Assembly: GCA_963747535.1 (NCBI GenBank)
Contig: CAVVFX010000002.1
Location: 620,001-684,000, forward strand
Length of the DNA: 64,000 nt
Direction: 5' to 3'
DNA from: CAVVFX01 sp963747535
GTDB lineage: Bacteria; Acidobacteriota; Terriglobia; Bryobacterales; Bryobacteraceae
Positions 9,304 to 17,998 of this stretch are shown here, one piece after another. The first letter of the stretch is position 1, and each line of letters starts with the position of its first letter. The notes beneath the pieces were generated by a model, which was not told where the DNA came from, made no database searches, and was given only the letters and a program-made list of their open reading frames with translations. The translations under genes were made by a program, and so were the position numbers.

Positions 9304-10377
9304 ATGACGAGAGATCAATTTGACCCAGCTTCCAGTCGTGAGTTGAGCGACTTGCGCGGAGCGGCCCGTTTCGAGCCGACTTGCGACCGGTTGATCGGTT
9401 CGGGCTCATCATCCCAGGGCGTTTACGATCTGATCCGGCGGGTCTCCAATTTGGATGCCTTCATTCTGATCACCGGTGAGAGCGGCACCGGCAAGGAACT
9501 GGTCGCCCGCGCGATTCACAATCTCAGCCATCGATCCGCGGCTCCCTTTGTCGCCGTGTCATGTGGCGCTATCCCCGAGACTCTCCTGGAAGCCGAACTG
9601 TTCGGAAGTGAAAGAGGAGCGTACACCGGTTCGATCGGCTCGCGTGAAGGCTACTTCGAACAGGCAGGGAAAGGCACGCTCTTTCTGGACGAAATAGGAG
9701 AGCTGAGTCTGCATGCTCAAGTCAAGCTGTTGCGCGTTCTGCAACAGAAAGAGTTTTGCAAGCTGGGAAGCAGCAGGGTCATCCCGACGAAGGCCCGCGT
9801 TTTGTTTGCAACGCACAGAAACCTGGCCCAAATGGTCACAGAAGGTAAATTCCGCAGTGATTTGTACTTTCGCATCAATGTGATGCAGATTCAGGTTCCG
9901 GCTCTGCGGCAACGGTCTGAAGATATTCCGCTTCTGGCCAATCACTTCCTTAGGAAGTACGCATCGGAGTACGGGAAGACGGTCGAAAGCATTCACCCCG
10001 CCGCCTTGTCTCAGTTGTTGAATTACGATTGGCCTGGAAATATCCGCGAACTCGAAAACGCGATTGCCCGCGGAGTCATCGTCACGCAGGGCAATTGCAT
10101 CGCGGCGGAGGATCTACCCGACACGCTGCAGCCCGAGGAAGACGTGATCTGCGTCGATCAACCAATCTCAGCGACGAATTCCTTCGAAGAACACCTGCGC
10201 CAGTACAAGATCAAACTTGCGAATCGCGCGATCATGGAGTGCAACGGGAATAAAACGTTAGCCGCCCGCAGCATGCGTATCTCGCGCGCCTATTTGCATC
10301 GCCTTGTTCGCGGCTGCGCGGATGACGGCGATCAGGGAACCTCGGAGGACTTTAAGGTCGCCGCAGCGGGAGCCTGA
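9304..10377 (+). CDS. Sigma-54-dependent transcriptional activator lacking a receiver domain
   Basis: AAA+ enhancer-binding protein, 357 aa from ATG 9304 (a TTG just before is less likely). The N-terminus is only about 40 residues, with no response-regulator, GAF or PAS module. Walker A is GESGTGKE (residues 58-65) and Walker B FLDEIGE (Asp about 129). The sigma-54 contact loop reads GAYTGS instead of GAFTGA (about residues 105-110), in a normal ERGAYTG context. The C-terminus has a Fis-type helix-turn-helix (NGNKTLAARSMRISRAYLHRLVR). With no sensor domain it may be constitutively active or controlled by a partner protein. The Phe-to-Tyr change is tolerated in the family; the terminal Ala-to-Ser is less usual. 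No obvious -24/-12 promoter was found next to it. Confidence 0.88.
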   Translation: MTRDQFDPASSRELSDLRGAARFEPTCDRLIGSGSSSQGVYDLIRRVSNLDAFILITGESGTGKELVARAIHNLSHRSAAPFVAVSCGAIPETLLEAELFGSERGAYTGSIGSREGYFEQAGKGTLFLDEIGELSLHAQVKLLRVLQQKEFCKLGSSRVIPTKARVLFATHRNLAQMVTEGKFRSDLYFRINVMQIQVPALRQRSEDIPLLANHFLRKYASEYGKTVESIHPAALSQLLNYDWPGNIRELENAIARGVIVTQGNCIAAEDLPDTLQPEEDVICVDQPISATNSFEEHLRQYKIKLANRAIMECNGNKTLAARSMRISRAYLHRLVRGCADDGDQGTSEDFKVAAAGA

Positions 10378-10548
10378 TCAGGGTCCCTGTGACTGACGAC
10401 AAGGCAGACCCGGTTTCGCGACCCACTTATCATCCGCACTACAAACTGTACGTTTCACCACGTATGTATGACAGAAGTGTGAAACTCGCGGAGTCTCGGA
10501 TCATCTACTGGATGTCAGTAGGGATTTTACCTGGAGGCAGAACCGCGT

Positions 10549-10812
10549 ATGGCAATTCGAAATCCACGCACGCGTCTCGTGAATATCCGGCTCTCCGAGG
10601 AGGAGTTTGCCGGCCTTCAGCGAGCCACTAACGAGTCCGGAGCCCGCAGTATCTCGGACTTTTGTCGCAACGCAATCTTAAAATCCGATGGCGGCACCAG
10701 CCGGCAGGACCTGCACGAAGTGGAGCGCCGTCTCGGGCAGTTGGAACGAACCATGACTCAGCTGGCTGAGCGTCTGTACGAAGCCTTTCCGGAGAAAGGT
10801 CGGCACGCCTGA
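10549..10812 (+). CDS. Ribbon-helix-helix (CopG/Arc-like) DNA-binding protein
   Basis: Small protein of 87 aa. The segment VNIRLSEEEFAGLQRATNES followed by a helix ending SISDFCRNAIL is a ribbon-helix-helix fold: one beta strand (RLVNIRLS) and two helices. After it comes a second long helix (residues about 52-80, with heptad-like Leu spacing) likely used for oligomerisation. A GGAGG lies about 12 bp upstream of ATG 10549. It stands alone, with no toxin-like gene adjacent on the same strand, so a solo regulator is more likely than an antitoxin. Its target is unknown. Confidence 0.72.
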   Translation: MAIRNPRTRLVNIRLSEEEFAGLQRATNESGARSISDFCRNAILKSDGGTSRQDLHEVERRLGQLERTMTQLAERLYEAFPEKGRHA

Positions 10813-11008
10813 AGGATAATTGGGGATAGCCCGGCGAGTGACAGTTCATCGGAAGTGGGCAGCAAGGCCGAGGGCGAGTGGATCGATGCCGCGGGCGGCT
10901 CCGGTTGCGTCGGCCGAGTCTGGGGATTCGGCGACGCCGTGGGAACGACCGACATTTCGAGCAGAAACCCTTCCGTCTTTTCGTCAAGGCGCGAGCCCTG
11001 GCCGGGGT

Positions 11009-11788
11009 CTATGCTCGGCGCTTACTGAGCCAGACGTCCCGTCCCTGCGGTAACGATCCCTTGCTCGTGATAGACAGGCGAGGAACTGACGCCAACTCGC
11101 CGGCAATGCGGCCGGACCTCTCTGATCGCTCGGACGCGAGCCAATCTCGTAACTTCTCAGGATGCAGCGAAATGCCTCGGCGCGAATGTCGCAGGTAACC
11201 GTCACGCCGGAACTGATTCATGGACTGCGTCACGAGTTCACGGGAAGTGCCGATATATTGCGCCAACAGTTCATGCGTTAAAGGGATCATCTGCACAGAC
11301 CCGGCCTCGTCTTCACTCCCCATCCGTTCCGCGAAACGGAGCAAGGCCAGGGCCAGTCGACGGGCGATCGTGTCCCCCGAAAAACTCTCGATGCGCTGCA
11401 CTAAGTCCGTGGAGCGTTGTGCAAAAAGTTGAATCAGTGCCAACGCAAGCTTTGGACGGTCCGCGACGAGATCCTCGATCGCGGCGTTGGTCCACGCCAT
11501 GACGGTTGTGGGCTCCATCGCGACCGCAATTTCACGGCGGCCATGGGATGATCGGAGCAAGGACGATTCGCCGAAGAATTCATCGGGGACGTAAATGTCC
11601 ACCACAATCTGTCCGCCATTCTCGGCCAAATGACCAACCTTCACCTTGCCGTCTATCACGAGATAAAGATTCGTCGATAGCAGGTTTTGATCGTAAATGG
11701 TTTGGCCTTTAGGATACGCGTAAATCATCGAGCACGGCAGGTAAGCCAGGGGATCTTCCAAGGTTCGATTACGCGTTGTGGGATGCAT
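11009..11788 (-). CDS. Crp/Fnr-family transcriptional regulator
   Basis: Regulator of 259 aa. An N-terminal cyclic-nucleotide-binding-type beta barrel (about residues 15-135) is visible in KGQTIYDQNLLSTNLYLVIDG, VPDEFFGESSLL and RREIAVAMEPTTVMAW. A long dimerisation helix follows, then a winged helix-turn-helix (LTHELLAQYIGTSRELVTQS, then GYLRHSRRGISLHPEKL). The typical cAMP-contact motif FGE-x3-L is present, though the signal cannot be stated. There are no Fnr-type cysteines in the N-terminus, so direct oxygen sensing by a 4Fe-4S cluster is unlikely. The last 35 residues beyond the usual domain end are basic and low-complexity. It is transcribed alone, convergent with the ribbon-helix-helix gene. 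Confidence 0.88.
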   Translation of the reverse strand: MHPTTRNRTLEDPLAYLPCSMIYAYPKGQTIYDQNLLSTNLYLVIDGKVKVGHLAENGGQIVVDIYVPDEFFGESSLLRSSHGRREIAVAMEPTTVMAWTNAAIEDLVADRPKLALALIQLFAQRSTDLVQRIESFSGDTIARRLALALLRFAERMGSEDEAGSVQMIPLTHELLAQYIGTSRELVTQSMNQFRRDGYLRHSRRGISLHPEKLRDWLASERSERSGRIAGELASVPRLSITSKGSLPQGRDVWLSKRRA

Positions 11789-12039
11789 GTGTTTACTTTA
11801 GTTACGATAAAAGTACCATCGTTCGGAGGCCGTGAATCGTTTCCTTGCGAATTTTTGCGCGATTTAGTACTGGTACCCGATTGTCAGAAAGTTTGGTTCA
11901 GTTTGACCAACTTGTCCGGCGGAAGCGGCTGATCTCTGAGCAAGCCTCGGCTCGATGTGGGACACGTGCAGAATGCGACCAAGTGCATCGGTAAACGCTG
12001 CGGGGTGACCGCGGCAGCCCCGTCACTTCGAGATGTCAT

Positions 12040-12837
12040 TCAGGACTGAAGTGTTTCCTGACGTGAAATAAGGCCGACGACAGTTCCTGACCTGTCACAG
12101 CGAACTTCGATCCGTTCTCCGTCGTCGACCCGGTAGAGCGGAAGTGGAGAGCCCGTGAGGACGATTTGCCCGCGTTGAAGAAACCGTCCGAATCCGGCGA
12201 GATGCGTCGCGAGCCGCACCACACTGCCGAACGGTCCTTCCGGCAAGGCCCGCCCGTCAGCGGTACCGAGCGTAGTCCCGTTTATCGAGACCTGGATCGA
12301 CGCATCTAACAGTGCCGAGGGATGGCTCAACGGTGGTTCTGTCAGGGGCAAAACCACGCCGGCGTGAATGGCATTGTTTCCGATCAGCTCTTGCGCGTTG
12401 TGCGGCGTGTTTCGAAATACGTAGTTGTGAAGCTCAATCACTGCAAAGCCGGATGACAGTGCCTCGTCCGGATGGCTTCTGAGCCAAGCTGCATCCGGAA
12501 TGTCTCTGGCGATTCGGACTGCGAACTCTCCCTCGATTGCCAGTCCGTCGAATTCGTTGGGGTTAAGCACGACTCCCGACCTTCGGATTTCCGTCTCGAA
12601 CACGCACCCAAATACCGGATGATCGAGCCCTAATTGCGCCTGCATCACCGGAGTGATGCAGCCGACTTTATAACCAGCGACCGGCTCCCCTCGCAGCACT
12701 CGAAGATGCGCCACAGCTATCTGGAGTGCGTAAGCGTCATCAACGGTCATCGGAATGGAGTAACCTGCAAAGAGACCGCCGGGCTGATGACGGTCATAGT
12801 CGTCCAGTTGCCGCTTGGCTAGTTGCGCAATGTCCAT
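12040..12837 (-). CDS. 2-keto-4-pentenoate hydratase-like (FAH/MhpD family) enzyme
   Basis: Cytosolic enzyme of 265 aa of the MhpD/TodG hydratase branch of the fumarylacetoacetase fold, acting on 2-hydroxypentadienoate-type products of aromatic meta-cleavage or similar 2-keto acids. Family marks are SIPMTVDDAYALQ, VAGYKVGCITPVMQ, metal-ligand region IEGEFAVRIARD, FAVIELHNYV, and the closing GQIVLTGSPLPLYRVDDGERIEV. The length is normal. No other meta-cleavage genes are near; its neighbours are a Crp-type regulator downstream and the secreted glycosidase-like pair upstream, both apparently separate units. The function is therefore reliable to family level only. Confidence 0.85.
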   Translation of the reverse strand: MDIAQLAKRQLDDYDRHQPGGLFAGYSIPMTVDDAYALQIAVAHLRVLRGEPVAGYKVGCITPVMQAQLGLDHPVFGCVFETEIRRSGVVLNPNEFDGLAIEGEFAVRIARDIPDAAWLRSHPDEALSSGFAVIELHNYVFRNTPHNAQELIGNNAIHAGVVLPLTEPPLSHPSALLDASIQVSINGTTLGTADGRALPEGPFGSVVRLATHLAGFGRFLQRGQIVLTGSPLPLYRVDDGERIEVRCDRSGTVVGLISRQETLQS

Positions 12838-12905
12838 CTGTGGCTCTCCGCGATTGGCATCCTATTTTATCTTGCGCCCGGCCCGGTAGATAATTAAGGA
12901 CGCTC

Positions 12906-14657
12906 TCATTTCGCATCCTTATTGAGCCGTTCGAGATTGAGCTGTTCGAGCAGTCGATCCAGTTCCGCCTCCGCTTCGCCCATTTTGCCCGCTTCGATCA
13001 GAGGCTTGAACTTCTCTTCCATCGCCCGGGCGATGGCCGACGGGTCGCGCCCGCTGTCCACCCATTCTTGCGCGCCCGCTTTGACGCGCTCAACCTTTTC
13101 AGTGAGCCGTCTGCGCGCCGCTTCGACGGAGTCAGCCGGCGACCCGGCATTCACATTGCCGGGAAAGGCGGCAGACTGTGCGCTCGCGCCCATCAACTTG
13201 AGAATTGAATCGGCCGTATTCTCGACTTCCTCGAAGTTCTTGGCTTTCAACTGTTCCTGCATTTGTTGCATGAGCGCAGCGGCCTCCGGGTTGCCCGTCT
13301 TCCCGATCCATGCGGGGAATTCATTCTGGATTTTATGAATCTTCGGAGGCAAGCGTTCCAGCAGGGTCAATGTAGTCTGCCCTTCGATCAGCAGGTCGCC
13401 CGCCAGAAACTTGCGATAAGCTAACAAGGCTTCTTCGCCCTCAGTCACCAAGCGGAAACTCATGTTCTTGTTGGCGTCGCCCCCGATTCCCCAGGCGAAG
13501 ACGTTGACTAACGTGGCGCCATGGTTGAACATTTTCGCCAGGTAGGTTTCCATGGTCATGCCCGATTGTCCCGGTCCGGACCCGAGCTGTAAATTGGTTC
13601 CCTCGGAGGATGCCCAGCCCACTTGCTTGTGCTTGTCGAGTTCCTCGTAAATGTCGTCGAACCGGCCCGGAGCCGGATAGGTTGAGAAGCCAGGCCGGTG
13701 GTATTTCCCGAAGGCCACCGAAGGAGGCGCGAAGTGATTGTGTTGCGAATAGGTGGCCTCTTTACCGCCGCCAGGCGCGAAGGCACGGTGCGGGAAGGGC
13801 GCGGTGTGGGAGTAGATTTTTTGCGGTGACACACCAGCGTCGGCGAGTCCTTGCGTCCAAAGTTCAATGAACTCCTGGACGACTTTTTCCCGTTCGAAGT
13901 CCATGTCCCGGGGCGGGTGTTCGCGACTGAAGCCCCGGTTCAGCAGCGCGCGATAGCCGAGATACTTGCCCGTCTTGAAATCCTGGCCGATCATCGTCTC
14001 CCAACCGGCAATCACGCCCGAGAACAGTTCCGGCCTGTTGAACTGCTGCAGCCGATTCACGCCTGCCTGGATCGCCTTGCCCAAGAGGGCGGAGCGCTGC
14101 TGCACCTCTCGCTGAATCACCTTGCTGTTGAAACACATCTGCGGCGGAGCCATATCGGGCTTTGATCCAGGTGCGGTTTGCCAGTCGAGGCGCCGGCCGG
14201 TATTCGGTGTCCCATCCCAGTCCAGGGCCTCCACGTTGTTCGGATCGCTCCACAGGTCTTTGCGGCGCGTCCAGAACATGGAATCGTCGATATGGAAACC
14301 GACAGCCACGTCGGTCTCAAGAGCTAATTCAAAGCCAACCTCAATGAACCTGGTGACCTCGGCGTCAGTATGATCAAAGCTGAGCGGCCCGAGCGTGACG
14401 GCCAACCGGGTCTTCCGGTCGCCTATAGTGCCGATCCGGCGTTTGATGTCTTCAATGTACTCGCGAAGCACCGCCTTGTCCGGAAACCCGGCGATCGGGT
14501 TCATCCCTTCACCCATACGTGCGATTTTCGGATTCGGACCGTAGGTGAAGATCTGAAATGCCAGATACCTGGTCTCCGGCTGCGGTCCGGCGTTAACCGC
14601 GTTTTGAAAGACAGAAGCGAGAAGGCCCGTGAGGAGGGTTTTTGACGTGGTTTTCAT
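12906..14657 (-). CDS. Secreted glycosidase-like barrel protein with C-terminal coiled helices
   Basis: 583 aa with a signal peptide (MKTTSKTLLTGLLASVFQ). The central part reads like a TIM-barrel hydrolase acting outside the cytoplasm: FEVGFELALETDVAVGFHIDDSM-like strands, GVIAGWETMIGQDF, KIYSHTAPFPHR, and a strand ending VNVFAWGIGG. The last 130 residues are Gln/Glu/Lys-rich helices with heptad spacing. No glycoside hydrolase family could be assigned with certainty. The ATG overlaps the stop of the upstream glycosidase-like gene by 4 bp, so the two are translationally coupled and probably act on the same polymer. Catalytic acids are not assignable by eye; E in GWETM is a candidate. Confidence 0.6.
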   Translation of the reverse strand: MKTTSKTLLTGLLASVFQNAVNAGPQPETRYLAFQIFTYGPNPKIARMGEGMNPIAGFPDKAVLREYIEDIKRRIGTIGDRKTRLAVTLGPLSFDHTDAEVTRFIEVGFELALETDVAVGFHIDDSMFWTRRKDLWSDPNNVEALDWDGTPNTGRRLDWQTAPGSKPDMAPPQMCFNSKVIQREVQQRSALLGKAIQAGVNRLQQFNRPELFSGVIAGWETMIGQDFKTGKYLGYRALLNRGFSREHPPRDMDFEREKVVQEFIELWTQGLADAGVSPQKIYSHTAPFPHRAFAPGGGKEATYSQHNHFAPPSVAFGKYHRPGFSTYPAPGRFDDIYEELDKHKQVGWASSEGTNLQLGSGPGQSGMTMETYLAKMFNHGATLVNVFAWGIGGDANKNMSFRLVTEGEEALLAYRKFLAGDLLIEGQTTLTLLERLPPKIHKIQNEFPAWIGKTGNPEAAALMQQMQEQLKAKNFEEVENTADSILKLMGASAQSAAFPGNVNAGSPADSVEAARRRLTEKVERVKAGAQEWVDSGRDPSAIARAMEEKFKPLIEAGKMGEAEAELDRLLEQLNLERLNKDAK

Positions 14658-16645
14658 TGAGGTTTCGTGACGCTATACATTTTGAATTGCTGCGGCGCGA
14701 GAGTGATCTCCTCGGAGCCACGAGGAGTAGATATCGTTCTCGTTTGCGGCTTGTCTGTGCGGTTGAAGACCAGAATGCCCTTGCTGAACGTGGACACCAG
14801 CACGCCATCGCGCGCGTCGAGCTTGCCGGGGAATTTGGACTCCAGGTCATCTACGTTGTGGCCGATCTCGATAACTTTCCCTTTGCCCTTCGGGAGATTG
14901 GCAAACGCCGCCGCGCCTTCAACGGTGTGGATGTTGTCGATATCGGCAATCATCAGCGTGCCGCCGTTTTCCACCCAGCTTTTGACTTTCCGTAGCGTCG
15001 CTGCTTCAACGACCTTCCCCGCGGGCCAGATCAGCACGCGATAGGCGTCCAGAAATCCATCCGACACCAGGCGCTCGTCGACTACGTCGTAATCGATCAT
15101 GTCTCGCAGTTCTTCCGCATATTGCTGCAGTCCGGCCGGGAATCCGCCGTTGAAACCGAACCCTTTCCAGTTGTTCCAGTTTTCAAGATAGTGTGCCGTA
15201 GTGGGAAAGAACAATGCGGTGTCCACCTTCGGATATTCCGCGTCCATCCAAACGGTGCGATAGTCCGCCAGAGACTCCTTGCAACGGTCGTAGTTCGCTC
15301 CATAGTCGAAATGCCATTTCACCCCGGTGGTCAAGTCTTTAAAATAGGCGAGAGCCATCTGCTTGCATGGGGCGTTGCCGTCTACCGGCTCGCTGGAAAA
15401 GCTCGCCGGCGCATAATGCCGCGCCGCGGTGGCAACTCTTTTCGTAAACAGAAACGGCACCGACGGACCGGTAGGAGTCCGCACATAGATGTGCTTCGCC
15501 CCGGCCATTTTGATGAGCCCAGTGATTTCCGCGCCCAGATTGATTTTCTCGTAGGGCCAGCCGATGTTGATGTTGATGGGGGTCTGGGGGAAGTGCTTTT
15601 GCGCCACGTCAACGACCTTTCCCATGCGCTCGGTGAACCCCTGGTGATACCACGAAACAAAATCGAGCCAGTAACGCACGTGGGTGGTGTCTTTGGGATA
15701 GTCGAGGTGCTCGAAATCGGAAAACGTGGTCCCCCACGCAGCATTCAGCGCGTGTACCGTGGTGTACTTGTTCTTCATCCAAGCCTTGAAGTGCGCCCGG
15801 GCGGGAGCTTCGTTTACCCAGAATCCGGACTCCATATTTTTCATGGGAAAGGCAAAGTTTGCCGCTCCGGCTGGATACGCACATTCCCCATAATCATAGG
15901 GTGAGCCGATCCGCAGGATGTCGACGGAGTCGCCGAGCTCGCGCTTCGCTTCGCCGTAAAGCCGGTCGTACGCTGCGAGCGTCTCGGGTGCGAAGATGGA
16001 GAGCGCCCCAGTCTCCAGACCCGTCTCGACATTGCTGCTGAAGACGTATTGCGGATCAGCTTTAACCCATGCGGGCAACGTCTGTATCCAGATATAGGGG
16101 ATGAAGGATAATCCGGCTTTTCGGATCGCAGCAGCGTCTTCGCGATAGATGTCCCACTGCGGCTCTCCCTTTTCCCGTTCCGCAGCGGCCCAGCCGATGT
16201 AATCCTCTATGCCAGATATGTTGAAGGTCTTGGCGATGGCCAGATACTTGTCACGCTCCTGGCGATGAAGCTGTTCAGAATCGTCCGGCACAGGCGTGTC
16301 CTTCGCGCCGAGCATGGCGAGGACCTCATCGGCAGCTTTATCAGCCTCCGCGAAGCGGTGTTTCGACCCGTACCCGGCGATTTTCTCCATCATGGATTGC
16401 AGCAGTGCGCGATCGCCGCCTTTCTTGGCCCACTCCGGCGCGATTTGCTGGATAAGGTGAATTTTTGACTCCACTCGTCCGACTGGAGAATCGATGGAGT
16501 GGAACATGAGCGGGAGTCCGATATTTCCCAGCGTGAGCGGCGGCTGGTTGGACGAAAAGCCGGTGGGCGTGCGCTGGAATCCCAAAGAGAAGGCGCAAAG
16601 CGCGAGCGTGATGAGAACCAGTCTCTTGACGTAGATAGTCGACAT
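14654..16645 (-). CDS. Secreted GH42/beta-galactosidase-like protein
   Basis: 663 aa from ATG 16645, chosen for AAGGA 5 bp upstream and a signal peptide (YVKRLVLITLALCAFSLGF). The barrel half resembles GH42 and related families: ISGIEDYIGWAAAEREKG, IRKAGLSFIPYIW, SVDILRIGSPYDYGE, FKAWMKNKYTTVHALNAAWG (a GH42-like signature) and NINIGWPYEK. A glutamine-amidotransferase-like trimerisation domain follows (DTALFFPTTAHYLENW through FLDAYRVLIWPAGKVVEAATLRKVKSWVENGGTL), then a small beta domain. It overlaps the next gene by ATGA. The putative acid/base is the Glu in SPYDYGE. Substrate unknown; a beta-galactoside or related polysaccharide fragment is plausible. Confidence 0.75.
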   Translation of the reverse strand: MSTIYVKRLVLITLALCAFSLGFQRTPTGFSSNQPPLTLGNIGLPLMFHSIDSPVGRVESKIHLIQQIAPEWAKKGGDRALLQSMMEKIAGYGSKHRFAEADKAADEVLAMLGAKDTPVPDDSEQLHRQERDKYLAIAKTFNISGIEDYIGWAAAEREKGEPQWDIYREDAAAIRKAGLSFIPYIWIQTLPAWVKADPQYVFSSNVETGLETGALSIFAPETLAAYDRLYGEAKRELGDSVDILRIGSPYDYGECAYPAGAANFAFPMKNMESGFWVNEAPARAHFKAWMKNKYTTVHALNAAWGTTFSDFEHLDYPKDTTHVRYWLDFVSWYHQGFTERMGKVVDVAQKHFPQTPININIGWPYEKINLGAEITGLIKMAGAKHIYVRTPTGPSVPFLFTKRVATAARHYAPASFSSEPVDGNAPCKQMALAYFKDLTTGVKWHFDYGANYDRCKESLADYRTVWMDAEYPKVDTALFFPTTAHYLENWNNWKGFGFNGGFPAGLQQYAEELRDMIDYDVVDERLVSDGFLDAYRVLIWPAGKVVEAATLRKVKSWVENGGTLMIADIDNIHTVEGAAAFANLPKGKGKVIEIGHNVDDLESKFPGKLDARDGVLVSTFSKGILVFNRTDKPQTRTISTPRGSEEITLAPQQFKMYSVTKPQ

Positions 16646-17015
16646 TATTTTCCTTACCGGTGCTTGTGTTCCTGTTGGCGCGGCTGCCCGCGCGGCGCAC
16701 ATCCGTCATCACTACACTTGCACTCCCGTGGGGGGTCTCGCCGCTGCCGTCCAAATTTACGGTCCACACGATCGTTTCCGTAGTGCCGTCGCTCGAGAGT
16801 CTCACCGGGTTGGAGCCGGTGGCGGACGCGTCAACGAGCGACCATCTCCATAATCAACAAGACACCACCGCAACAGGTCCCGTTCAGTGGGATACTTAAC
16901 CTTTTTCATTCCGGATTCAGTGAACGCGGCCGAACTCCACGGTGTCCTAATGGGTATGGAGTTGTGCGTCTGAACAGAATGATTGATCCGGGATCGGTGG
17001 GTGAGAATAGGGGCA
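16646..17015. other. Divergent intergenic region, 370 bp
   Basis: Lies between the glycosidase-like operon (leftward) and the sigma-factor operon (rightward), so it must hold both promoters. On the minus strand, 16690-16855 keeps an open frame (SLVDASATGSNPVRLSSDG and following) that looks like a beta-rich protein fragment preceded by a stop. It is too short to call a gene. Confidence 0.4.
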
Positions 17016-17522
17016 ATGCCACAGCCGGGCTCGGACAGAGTGGATTTTGAACGGCTTATGCGCGAATCGTACCGGCTGGTTTACCAGATCGCGTACTCGG
17101 TCCTCGGCAACGGCGCGGATGCCGAGGAGGTGACTCAGGATACGTTCGTGGCCGCGTATGAAAAGATCGGGAGCCTGCGAGATCCGGAAAGGTTCCGGCC
17201 GTGGGTTGCACGCGCGGGTTGGCGACTGGCGTTGAACCGCCGTCGCGGAACCACGCGGGCAATGGGCCGGGACGGCGCCTGGATAGCAGACCGCCCGGTT
17301 TCGGAAGATCCGGAGGCGAGGGCCACCGGGCGCGAGTTTGAGGCGCGGTTGCGGGCGCAGGTCGAATTGCTGCCGGAGAAGTTGAGGGCGGTCGTGTTGT
17401 TGATAGGAGTCGAGGAAATGGATGTACGGGCGGTAGCCGGGATTCTGAAGATTCCGGAGGGAACGGTGCGGTCGCGGCTGCATCTGGCGAGGCGGCAATT
17501 GCTGCGGGAGGTGATGCGATGA
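17016..17522 (+). CDS. ECF-type RNA polymerase sigma factor
   Basis: 168 aa from ATG 17016; GTG 17001 and TTG 16983 are possible longer starts. Region 2 is seen in FERLMRESYRLVYQIAYSVL and GADAEEVTQDTFVAAYEKI, with a tryptophan-rich core-binding helix RFRPWVARAGWRLALNRRR. Region 4 is LPEKLRAVVLLIGVEEMDVRAVAGILKIPEGTVRSRLHLARRQL, a complete helix-turn-helix. It overlaps the following anti-sigma gene by ATGA, so the two proteins are co-translated. It probably directs a small envelope-stress-like regulon including its own operon. Confidence 0.93.
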   Translation: MPQPGSDRVDFERLMRESYRLVYQIAYSVLGNGADAEEVTQDTFVAAYEKIGSLRDPERFRPWVARAGWRLALNRRRGTTRAMGRDGAWIADRPVSEDPEARATGREFEARLRAQVELLPEKLRAVVLLIGVEEMDVRAVAGILKIPEGTVRSRLHLARRQLLREVMR

Positions 17523-17998
17523 AGGGTTGCGCGAACTGGCGGGACGCGGTCGCCGACTGTGCGTTGGGCATAGTGCAGGGTCCCGCATTCGCAGCGCATA
17601 TCGACCGCTGTCCGGATTGCGCGGAGGCATTGCGCGAGACCCAGGCGGCGGCAGCGAGAATGAATGCCGCTCTCGATCGCCGAGCCATGGTCGCGCCGCC
17701 GTCCTACGGGCCGGACCGGGTGATGGCGCGTATCGCCGGGCGGAATCTTCCGCATACCACTCTGTGGTGGAGATGGGCCCTGGTGGCAGGCTTGACGGCA
17801 ATGCTGATCGCGAGCGTCCTGTGGACCCGGCGTCCCACGCCGCAGACGAGCGTCGCGACCCTGGCAGCACTGGTATCGTGGCGTTCGCCGACTGAGGCCT
17901 TATTGCAGCCGCCGGTCGGGGCGGCATGGACCACCATGCCGCGGTTAGGAGAAGTTTTTTTTGAAGTGAAACCGTCAGGAGAAATGCATGCGCGATAG
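17519..17998 (+). CDS. Zinc-type membrane anti-sigma factor
   Basis: 159 aa. The N-terminal cytosolic domain has H27-x3-C31-x2-C34 (HIDRCPDC), the zinc-finger arrangement of ZAS/zf-HC2 anti-sigma factors. One transmembrane helix follows at about residues 82-102 (WWRWALVAGLTAMLIASVLW), then a short periplasmic tail of about 55 residues. It would hold the ECF sigma factor at the membrane and release it on redox or envelope stress. The start overlaps the sigma gene and the end overlaps the downstream gene by 11 bp. The periplasmic part is too small for a known sensor domain. Confidence 0.87.
   Translation: MKGCANWRDAVADCALGIVQGPAFAAHIDRCPDCAEALRETQAAAARMNAALDRRAMVAPPSYGPDRVMARIAGRNLPHTTLWWRWALVAGLTAMLIASVLWTRRPTPQTSVATLAALVSWRSPTEALLQPPVGAAWTTMPRLGEVFFEVKPSGEMHAR

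Noticed and set aside
10389..10631. Plus-strand frame before the ribbon-helix-helix gene
   Set aside because: No family, poor ribosome site, and it overlaps the start of the clearly better ribbon-helix-helix frame.
16341..16805. Beta-rich minus-strand frame upstream of the glycosidase-like operon
   Set aside because: Only a short stretch (16690-16855) looks protein-like and it begins after a stop; there is no ribosome site and most of the frame overlaps the GH42-like gene.
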